Notes under the pieces: model-generated
What the model was told of the DNA's origin: nothing
The model's input: only the letters and a program-made list of their open reading frames with translations
The model's database searches: none
Part shown: positions 43,631 to 52,585 of the stretch, piece by piece
Layout: every line of letters starts with the position of its first letter
How positions within the stretch are numbered: position 1 is the stretch's first letter
Assembly (NCBI GenBank): GCA_039583875.1
Contig: CM077147.1
Location: 112,650,440 to 112,714,439, forward strand
Direction: 5' to 3'
DNA length: 64,000 nucleotides
Source of the DNA: Platanthera guangdongensis
Taxonomy: Eukaryota > Streptophyta > Magnoliopsida > Asparagales > Orchidaceae
Translations under genes and position numbers: made by a program

Positions 43631-45739
43631 ATGACCCAAAACAAGGATTATACAAGCATCAGACCTCCAGTGTGCAATCTTAATAAGTTTGCCATCTGGA
43701 AGACAAGAATTAGATTATATATGAACTCCATTGATGAGGATATTTTCTCTGTCATTTCAACAGGTGTTCCTCCAGCTCCTACAACTTTTGCTAGCACATC
43801 AACTAATCTGAGTGTAGTACCACCTCCAGACAATACTGAAGCCTATAAGAAAGCCAAGATGGCTGATGCAAAGGCTATGAATATTCTGGCCCAAACAATG
43901 TCAGATGACATATTTCAGAAGGTGGCTGAGTGCACCTCAGCTAAGGCCATTTGGGACTCTCTCAATCAAATGGTAGCAGGCTCAGCTGATGAAAGAAAGG
44001 ATAGGAGATCCAGTCTCATTTCTCTCTATGAGAACTTCAAAAAGGATGAGACAGAATTAGTGGCTGAGATGTACAATAGATTAAGTTCAATCATCAGTGA
44101 ACTCAAGACTCTTGACAAGGACATCACCTTAACTGAGGTGAATGACAAGATACTGATGTGTTTCCCCAGTTCATGGGACTCCAGAATCTGGCCAATCAAA
44201 GAAGCCAGAAGCCTCAATGAGATCTCAACAGAATCTTTGCTAGGCAAGCTGAAGTCATATGAGCAGCTTGTCAAATCAAGAGAGGCAGCAGAACAGAAGG
44301 CAACTACCCCAGTTAGGAAGGAGCACAGCTTGGCCCTCAAAGGTTCTGAAGACAATGAAACATCTACCTCCAATGAAGAGTTAATGAGTCTTTTTGCCAA
44401 AAGATTCTACAAAATGGCAAGAAAGGACTTTAGAAGAAAATCATCCAGGCAGGATGATAAGCCCAAATATGACAAGACACCAACCAAGGAGGTTGTGTGT
44501 TTTGGATGCAGAAAGCCTGGGCACTATATTTCAGAATGCCCAGAGAATCAGAAAAAGGACAAGGGCAGGGACAAGGATTCCAGAAGAAAACAAAGTAGCA
44601 GACCCTCCTCCAATAAGTATAAAAGGAAGGACAAAGGATTTGTTGCTAAGTCCTGGAGTGACACAGAAGAGGAAACATCCTCCTCCAGCTCCAGTGAAGA
44701 AGAGGAAGAAGCCAGATCCAAGGAGGTGTGCCTAATGGTAATAGATGCCTCCAGAAGCAACTGTGGATCAGAAGAGGATTCTGAAGATGAAGGTGCCTCA
44801 GACTCAGAGGCTGATCAGGTGATTTCTAGTTTTGACTTCAATTCTGACTTATTTAAAGCAGAATTTAAAACTATGTGCATTGATCTAATAAACTCAGAGA
44901 AAGAAATAAAAACCTTGAGGACTAGACTAGAAAACCTTGAATCTGTCAACACAGAAAATAGAAAACTAACTGACCAATTGACACTAGCTAATGAACAGAT
45001 AATCAAGTTAAAATCTGAATTATGTGAGGCAAAAAAACTTGAGCAATCTCTAAATGGGAGAGGACTCAAGCTGATGGATATCACAAGCACAGTAAATGCC
45101 AGATTAAATGGCAGGCTGGGCTTGGGTGCTTCATCAGGTTTACCCCCCATAATAAAGAAGAATATACTTTCTACTCCCATAAAGTTTATCACTGCTAAGG
45201 GTAAAGAGAAACTAACTGAAAAACCCAGGTCAGAAAACAAGTCAAACCCCCTAGAAAATAGAAACAGAAAACAGAAGAAAGCTATTAAAAACCAAGTTCA
45301 GCAGAATTCGTCGAACTTAGATCGACGAAATCCAGCAAGATCGTCGAACCCCGATCGACGAATGCTGAACGCAAACTTCAGGAATAATTATCCGTCCTAC
45401 TGCGATCGACGAACTGTGTATGGTTCGTCGAGCAGAGGTCGACGAACGTGGGATGCAGAAAATGACCATGGTCATTCTCTGAGTGGAGGTCGACGATCTC
45501 ATCCCCTTTCGTCGAACTCTGGTCGACGAACTTACAATAATTTGTCGATCCCAGAACGACCAAATTTAAATCATTTCTCCTATAGAAATTTTAAAACAGC
45601 TAACAAGACATTTAATCCAGTAGCTGATTGGATAATCCCACCTAGGAGATATCACCCTCTATGGTATAAGTCTCAACCTGCCTTATCAGCCATTTCCAGT
45701 TTTACTTTTCAGCCAAACCAAGGACCCAAGGTAACCTAG
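43631..45739 (+). CDS. gag: Element E gag, intact open frame of about 702 residues
   Basis: ATG 43631 (MTQNKDYTSIRPPVCNLNKF) aligns with the starts in C and I; the open frame extends to 43463 but that part is the tandem repeat. Capsid region FAIWKTRIRLYMNSID, AKAIWDSLNQMVAGSADER, MCFPSSWDSRIWPIKE. CCHC knuckle CFGCRKPGHYISEC near 44500-44540, Lys/Arg-rich flank, acidic Ser-rich stretch, coiled-coil-like segment about 44875-45070, then a region of S-S-N-x-D-R-R units (45308-45529) encoded by 21-bp dyads, and WIIPPRRYHPLWYKSQP. TAG at 45737-45739 ends it. This is the only complete gag in the window and is unusually long for copia. Confidence 0.88.
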   Translation: MTQNKDYTSIRPPVCNLNKFAIWKTRIRLYMNSIDEDIFSVISTGVPPAPTTFASTSTNLSVVPPPDNTEAYKKAKMADAKAMNILAQTMSDDIFQKVAECTSAKAIWDSLNQMVAGSADERKDRRSSLISLYENFKKDETELVAEMYNRLSSIISELKTLDKDITLTEVNDKILMCFPSSWDSRIWPIKEARSLNEISTESLLGKLKSYEQLVKSREAAEQKATTPVRKEHSLALKGSEDNETSTSNEELMSLFAKRFYKMARKDFRRKSSRQDDKPKYDKTPTKEVVCFGCRKPGHYISECPENQKKDKGRDKDSRRKQSSRPSSNKYKRKDKGFVAKSWSDTEEETSSSSSSEEEEEARSKEVCLMVIDASRSNCGSEEDSEDEGASDSEADQVISSFDFNSDLFKAEFKTMCIDLINSEKEIKTLRTRLENLESVNTENRKLTDQLTLANEQIIKLKSELCEAKKLEQSLNGRGLKLMDITSTVNARLNGRLGLGASSGLPPIIKKNILSTPIKFITAKGKEKLTEKPRSENKSNPLENRNRKQKKAIKNQVQQNSSNLDRRNPARSSNPDRRMLNANFRNNYPSYCDRRTVYGSSSRGRRTWDAENDHGHSLSGGRRSHPLSSNSGRRTYNNLSIPERPNLNHFSYRNFKTANKTFNPVADWIIPPRRYHPLWYKSQPALSAISSFTFQPNQGPKVT
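45308..45529. repeat. 21-bp dyads inside element E gag coding sequence
   Basis: Exact dyads TCGTCGA-N7-TCGACGA at 45308-45328, 45341-45361, 45425-45445 and 45509-45529; one with a decayed left arm at 45392-45412; an extra half site at 45490-45496. All share one codon register, encoding S-S-(N or S)-x-(D or G)-R-R. Confidence 0.93.
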
Positions 45740-48700
45740 GTCAAGAACAATTGAGCTTTATTTTTTGATGCAGGTACAGGTGAAGAGCTGTCCAAGGCTA
45801 AGTCAGACCTGGTACCTGGGCAGTGGCTGCTCCAAGCACATGACTGACAGCAAAACAAATCTCTCCAGCTATAAGTCCAAGCTAGGACCAAAGGTGATAT
45901 TTGGAGACTCAAAGAGTGGTCAGTCAGAAGGGTATGGAAGAGTAAGCATTGGAGCAGTGACCTTCAAAAAGGTAACATGTGTAAGAGGACTTATACATAA
46001 CCTTATATCCATAAGTCAATTATGTGATGAAGGTTATCAGGTACATTTTAACTCTACCTCTTGCTCTATTATAAATGATAAAAACCAAACTGTTTTAATT
46101 GGACTTAGACAAGGAAACATATATTTTGTAGGTTTCATTTCTGCCACAACTGATATTTGTTTACTCAATATCACTAGTAACCAAAATGAGTTATGACACA
46201 AAAGTCTAGGACATGTAAACCTTAAGAACATATCTATATTATCTAAAGACAACCTTGTTAGAGGTTTACCTTCTGGTCCCTACAAGAAGGAAAGCCTATG
46301 CAGGGCTTGTCAACTAGGCAAGCAAACTAAAACTAGTTTCAAATCCATTAATAAAAGTGATTCACCTAGGATATTGTATCTGCTTCATGTGGATCTTTTG
46401 GACCCATTGCAGTACAAAGCCTAGGAGGGAAGTCTTACACCTTAGTCATTGTTGATGATTTCTCTAGATTCAGTAGGGTAGCCTTCCTGAGAGCTAAGTC
46501 AGATACATTCAAAGTTCTTACAGATTTTCTCAGGACCATACAGATTGAGTTCTCTACTCATGTTGCATTGATCAGAAGTGATCATGGCACAGAGTTTGAG
46601 TCTCTTGTTATGCATGAGTTCTGTGAGAAGGAAGGTATCAGGCAGTGCTTCTCAGCTCCTAGAACTCCCCAACAAAATGGGGTAGCTGAAAGGAAAAATA
46701 GGACACTCATTGAAGCTGCAGGTACATTGTTAGCAGATGCATACATGCCTCTATCCTTTTGGGAAGAAGCTATAAACACAGCTAACTATGTCCTGAACAG
46801 ATGTCTTATACATAAACTAAAACACAAGACCCCCTATGAATTACTTAAAGAAAAGAAACCTAAAATCACTTACTTTAAAGTTTTTGGTTGCATATGTTAC
46901 ATCCACACTAATAACAAAAGATACATTAGAAAATTTGAGGCTAAGGCTGAAGAAGGGATTTTTCTAGGATATTCCCAAGTAAGCAAGGCCTATAGGGTTT
47001 TCAACAAATCATCCCTTAAAATTGAAGAATCTGTCCATGTGTCTTTTGATGAAGCTAACATGTCTTATAAGGAGAAAGACATTTCTACCAATAGTTTTTT
47101 GCAGGTTTCACCAATGTGTGAGCCAATGGATGGACTAAACCTTACCCAAGAGGTTCCAACTCATCCCACTCCACAGGCTGCTGAAGGTAGTGAAGAAGAA
47201 GTCCAAGAGGAAGTAACTGAACTTCCATCAACAGCCAGTACCATTCCTCAAGAGGAATTATTTACAGAAGTTGTTGCTCAACCAACTCCACAAACTGATC
47301 TTATTACACTTAGAGATCACCCCAGATCTCAAGTGATTGGAGACATTTCAGTTGGTGTACAGACAACACATCAGCTCAATCAAGACTTGATACATGCCTG
47401 TTTTCTCTCTCAAATTGAACCTCTCAACATCCATGAGGCTGAGCAAGATCCCCACTGGATTCTTGCAATGCAAGAGGAACTAAATCAATTTGAGAGATGT
47501 AGAGTTTGAGATTTGGTTCCAAGACCCCATAACTACCCAGTTATTGGAACCAAATGGGTCTATATGAACAAAATGGATGCACAAGGGAACATAGTAAGGA
47601 ACAAGGCTAGACTGGTTGCCCAAGGCTATAGACAAGAGGAAGGAATAGATTATGACCAAACCTTTGCCCCTATTGCAAGGTTGGAGGCCATTAGAATATT
47701 CCTATCCTATGCTGCATACAAAAAGTTCAAAGTATTCCAGATGGATGTTAAGAGTGCCTTCCTGAATGGTGTACTTCAAGAAGAGGTTTATATTGAACAA
47801 CCTCCAGGTTTTATCTCTCTAACTCAACCCTCTTATGTTTACAAATTGCATAAAGCTCTCTATGGTTTAAAGCAAACTCCAAGAGCTTGGTATGAGACCC
47901 TAGCTAGCTTTATTTTAGAGCATAAATTTACAAGAGAAACCATAGATAAAACCCTTTTCACTAGACATCATAAGGACCAAATCTTATTGGTACAAATATA
48001 TGTGGATGACATTATTTTTGGGTCTACTGATCCCAAATTGTGCACGAGGTTTGCTGACCTCATGCATTCCAAATTTGAGATGAGTAGCATGGGTGAGCTT
48101 TCCTACTTCCTTGGTCTCCAAGTGAAGCAGCTCCCTGATGGTATCTTCCTCTCCCAATCTAAGTATGCTAAAGAGCTTATTAAAAAGTTTGGGATGGGTG
48201 ATGCCTCAGGAATGAAAACACCTATGGCTACCAATGCTGTTGTGGATTCTGATGCAGCAGGGAAACCTGTAGATCAGAAACTTTATAGGGCAATTGTTGG
48301 ATCCCTAGTATACTTAACAGCTAGCAGGCCTGACATAATGTTTGCCACATGCCTTTGTGCTAGATTCTAAGTGAATCCTAAAGAATCACATCTTATTTTT
48401 CTAAAAAGGATTTTGAGATATATAAAGAGTTGTCCTAGTTTAGGACTCTGGTATCCTGCAGAGTCAGAATTTGAGTTAACTGGATACTCAGATGCTGACT
48501 ATGCTGTATGTAGAGTGGACAGGAAAAGTACCTCTGGAACTTGCCTGTTCCTGGGTATGAGACTTGTCTCTTGGTTTTGCAAAAAGCAGACATCTGTGTC
48601 TACATCAACTGCTGAGGCAGAGTATATGGCTGCTGGCAGCTGCTGTTCACAGATGCTATGGATACAAAACCAACTCCTAGATTATGGTATCAACTTAAAT

Positions 48701-48952
48701 AATTCAACCTTATTTTGTGATAATACAAGTGCTATTGCTATAGCTCAGAATCCAGTTTATCATTCTAGGACTAAACATATTGAAATAAGACATCATTTCA
48801 TTAGAGATAATGTGGACAAAAAGAAAATTAACTTGATCCACATTCCTACTGATCTACAGAGAGCAGATATCTTCACCAAGCCTTTGGATGAGAAAACCCA
48901 TCTGTTCTTTATAAATCAACTGGGAATGATTGATGGAGAAGAGTTAAATTAA
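45740..48952 (+). pseudogene. pol: Element E pol (protease, integrase, RT, RNase H), damaged
   Basis: Protease motif WYLGSGCSKHMT has Asp changed to Gly, so the catalytic residue is lost. The pre-integrase region (CRACQLGKQTK), integrase (SDHGTEF, NGVAERKNR), RT with intact YVDDIIFG near 48000, and RNase H (DADYAV, STAEAEY, FCD) follow. Lesions: +1 shift near 45760, TGA at 46194-46196 (Trp in C), one-base deletion near 46400 in LFGP, TGA 47507-47509 (Trp in A and B), TAA 48368-48370 (probably Gln). The two shifts cancel, so gag and the main part of pol share one frame, as in A and B. Confidence 0.92.
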
Positions 48953-48965
48953 TTTCTGTTTACAT

Positions 48966-49245
48966 TCAACGAATTTTCCAGAGTTCGTCGAACGAAGTTC
49001 GACGAATTAGGGAAAGTTTGAGAGATTCTCATCGAACGGAGATCGACGAATTCTCTGTGTGGAAACAATTTTCGTCGACCGGAGATCGACGAACCTTGCT
49101 TCAGAAACCATTTCGTCGAACGGAGTTCGACGAACTGTTTTCATTTCTTCTAAATGAGTTCGACGAACTACTCACCTCTAACTTATTTCATCAACCTCAG
49201 TTCGAAGATCTGTCTCTTTTCATGGAACGGAGCTTGTCGATTCAT
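48966..49245. repeat. 21-bp dyad array between pol and ORF2 of element E
   Basis: Four dyads: 48985-49005, 49029-49049 (left arm TCATCGA), 49072-49092 and 49113-49133, plus half sites. TTCGTCGAAC-GGA-GTTCGACGAA at 49112-49134 is a perfect inverted repeat with 10-bp arms. The position matches the GTGTCGACAC arrays of A and B. Confidence 0.93.
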
Positions 49246-49350
49246 ATTCTGAAAATCTTATATCTAGGTTTTCTTCGACCTCCGTCCCGCGCTTTCAGTT
49301 CCTTTGCTCTTGATCGCCGTTTTCTCTGTGATTTTCTTTGCAGGTCATCA

Positions 49351-52108
49351 ATGGCGATTCCTCCAGAAGCACTTGCGGCGATGAAGTTTGATGCAGCATT
49401 CTCCATGGACTTTCAGTCCTTCCAACATTCCGATCCAATTTTTCTGTATATCCTTGAATTACTTGAAGAATTGCATCTCAAGGATTTCATGACACGCAGC
49501 ATCAAGCTACACTCAACCGAGATAAGAGAATGGGTGTACACTGCCACAGTTTCTGATGACGAAAATCTGACAGGACATATTGGAAACACTGCCGTTTCCC
49601 TGTCTCCAGCAGTACTCTCTGAAATTTTTGGACTGATCAATGGTGAGGACAACTTGGAAATGGACACTGAGGAATATGCTGATATGTTGAAAGTAATGGG
49701 TTTCTCCGGCAACAACCCTAATAAGCTTCTGAAGAAACAACTATCCGCCGCCTATCAATTTTTGGCCGACATTGTGGGGAAAATTCTAATGTGAAAGCAC
49801 TCGGCACATGACTATATCACTCGCCATCAATTCCTGATTATGTGCGCAGTGCTCAACAAGCGTCAGGTCGATGGGGGCATGGTCTTCTTTGACCTAATCA
49901 AGAAAAGAACAAGCAAGAAGGAAGTCTGCTACGGCAGAATCCTGGGGATTTCCCTCCAGGAAAAGGCCAGTGAATGTTTGGTCTCCCCGACCACATTCAT
50001 CAACGCCAGCAAGCGCCTCACCTGCGCCTTATTTGGCCGATGGGAGAGGACAATCACCAAACCCTCCAAGGGTTCCTCCTCCTCCATCAATGCTTCTGAG
50101 AGCACCAGGACCGTCAAGGTCACTCCCCACCCTGACACTGAAGAGGTCATTCCAACTACCAACTCTCTTCCCATTCCTCCTGCACCTCACTTGACTCCAC
50201 CTCAACATCAATCTCCACCGCCTGATTTTACACATCTCCCTACACCTCCAGTTGCCCCCACTAAAACACATATTCCCTCACCTCCTCAATCCCCTCTTCC
50301 CCCACACCTATCCACTATTCCATCCTACACAATACCCACTGAACCACAACTTGTTCTCCCTCCACTATCCCCTCCACATATTCTTCATTCCTCCTTTGCT
50401 TCTATCCCCTCCACCACTCCTTCTCCACTTCTGGACTCCTCCACCATTCCCTCCATCATCTCTATTCTGACTCCTCTTATTAAATCACTCATCACAGAGG
50501 CCATTACACCTCTGGTGAATTCCATTCATTCTTTATCTGCACAAATCACAACCCTTTCTGCCGCCCCCTCTTCATTCAGGGGCTTGGCTCCAGGTTCTCC
50601 TGAACCCAGGCAGGGGGAGATGCTCCATGATGAAGCTGGTGCATCAGCTGTAGAGGTTAATACAGTTGATAATGAAGATTCAGTTGATACAGATACAGTT
50701 TTTGACACCACAGTTACAATTGATTCAGTGCTTGATAATGCACTTGCAGTTACAGATATAGCAATTGATTTTATTCAATTCATGGACACTGACAGTAGCC
50801 TTGATGAGTCAGTAGATATAATAACAACTGCTGGTGATTTCCTTATAAATCCCACAGTTAATTTATCTTAGATACTTCATATCTTTGATCCTGTATATAT
50901 GAAGCTTCCTTCAGTAGAGGTTGCTAAGCCATATTTGGCTATTGTCCAGTATACCTCTCCAGCGAGTCCAGCAGTTGCCAAGCAACTTTGTGACACCTTT
51001 GCTGCTCCTACTGCTGTCCCAACTCCTGTGTCTATTCCAGAAATCTGCCTTGTCCCAGACTTTGTCATGGATGATTCTCCCATGTCTGATCTGGATGAGC
51101 TCATTCTGCCAGACATTGAAGAAGAGAACAAGGCAGCAGCTGCAAGCTCTGTCTCTACTGCTGTTGAACCCTCACCCTCTGAACCTTCTATCCTCCCTCA
51201 AGAAAAACTTCTTATCATTCCTGATGCCACTCTGAGGAGGTTGAATGCTCTGTATGATAACCCTCAGAGTTCAGATTCTAATGATGATGATGAATCAGAT
51301 GAGGAGGCTGCTAAAAAGAAAAAAGAAGTTGCTCTCTAAGAAAATGAAGGCTCCTCCTCCTGCTCGCAAGCCTAATCCCACTGCAGACACTCCATACTAT
51401 ATTCTGCACAATGTTGCTCCTTACAAAGGGATGCATGCATGGATGTGGCTATCAAAGAATCAGCAAAAAGAGAGGAAGAGGAGTAGGAGATACTCTCCTC
51501 CCCCAGTTCATAGATACAGAAAGGATCCTCCTCCTCCTCCTCCTCCTCCTCCTCCAGCAGCAGGTGCCTCTGGCTCTGGCTCTCAGAGATCTGCTCCAAT
51601 TCAAACTTATCAGAGACAAACATGGAGATCCTCTAGTGGTAGTCAGCCAAGGCCACCATCTTCAGGCAGTCAACACACTCAACAACAATAGCAGCAGCAC
51701 CAGGGATCCAAGGAACATGAAGCTGAAAGGCCCTATTCTCCTCCTGAAGATCCAGAAACAGCCAACACAGCCAGAATGGCAAGGTTCCAAGAGATCATTG
51801 GCTTATCTCTAATCAACAAAGCTAAAGCTGAAGGAAAGGACACAACAGGCTTAATTACTATGTCTCAGTACAGGAGAGATAAGCTAAAGAGATTTGGGAA
51901 AGCAAACAAGCTACTCAATGTTGATGAGTACATGCATCTTCACCCAGAAGCAGTTGTCCCCAGAGCCACTTCACTGAACATCATAGGGGCATCTGACATG
52001 AATATAACCAAGGCTCAAGCTTCAGATCCCAATAGGGAAATCATTTTCAAGAAGCAAGGAGATAAAGCACCAGAAGTCAAGACAAAACAGAAGAAGACAA
52101 AGAAGTAA
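49351..52108 (+). pseudogene. Element E ORF2, extra ORF downstream of pol
   Basis: I take ATG 49351 (MAIPPEALAAMKFDAAF) as the start, although the frame is open from 49018, because the upstream part is the dyad array and TTTTCTTTGCAG, a possible splice acceptor, ends at 49343. N-terminal region: IVGKIL, HDYITRHQFLIM, RILGISLQEKASE, FGRWERT, a spacing shared with A/B ORF2. Then a long Pro/Ser/Thr linker, acidic segments, a KKKK stretch, a run of about ten prolines, Gln-rich tail and the conserved end MARFQEIIGLSLINKAKAEG to KTKQKKTKK. Stops at 49792-49794, 50869-50871 and 51689-51691 (CAG to TAG by context) and a frameshift near 51330. No signal peptide or membrane segment. Function unknown. 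Confidence 0.78.
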
Positions 52109-52288
52109 TTTTTGTGGTTATTTCATTTCTGCCTCTATTTCAGACTGTTTCTTGCATTAAAACAAAGCTTGTATGTGTATATATATCTGATGCATGTGTT
52201 ATAAATTCTCTGCCAGATATATCTCTGAATTTTGCTTTGTTTTTCTGTTTGTTCTTTGCTTGGAGTCTCTGTTAATGACCTCACCCAA

Positions 52289-52300
52289 ATAGGGGGAGAT
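52289..52300 (+). other. Polypurine tract of element E
   Basis: ATAGGGGGAGAT immediately before TGTTGGATCC of the 3' LTR. Confidence 0.9.
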
Positions 52301-52585
52301 TGTTGGATCCCTAGTTGATTTGGGCTAGGTTCACTGACTTAGGATGTGACCCATCATGTATAGTCTGGGTCAAGTTTTTGTCTTAGAGTCTAGGACATTC
52401 CTCTTTCTCAACTTCAGATGGACCAGCCTTCTTTAAGACCATCAGGAACTCTAGATCTATCAGTTTTTCAGACTAATTGATATGACTTTGACATTCGTCG
52501 AACTCAGCTCGACGAAGGGAGTTCTGCGCTCGACGATCGTGAGACAATTCGCAGTGCTGAGCTCGACGAACTTTGTTCTTTACTC
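52301..52585 (+). repeat. 3' LTR of element E, truncated to about 285 bp
   Basis: Matches the first 285 bases of the 5' LTR, including a dyad at 52495-52515. It stops at TTTACTC, where the sequence switches to the duplicated segment. Confidence 0.94.

Larger units (their letters stand above)
41502..52585 (+). mobile_element. Element E: SIRE/Maximus-like copia retrotransposon, 3' LTR truncated
   Basis: 5' LTR 41502-43444, primer site, gag, pol, dyad array, ORF2, polypurine tract 52289-52300, and only about 285 bases of 3' LTR. Inserted in ORF2 of element J (preceding bases GAGAT). The 3' target duplication is lost where the LTR joins the duplicated segment at TTACTC (52580-52585). Several reading-frame lesions. 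Confidence 0.94.

Noticed and set aside
49018..49350. Upstream extension of E ORF2 (MRDSHRTEIDEFSVWKQF...)
   Set aside because: The sequence is the dyad array, where SSN/DRR-like peptides are forced by the motif. A good ATG at 49351 begins the part shared with other ORF2 proteins.
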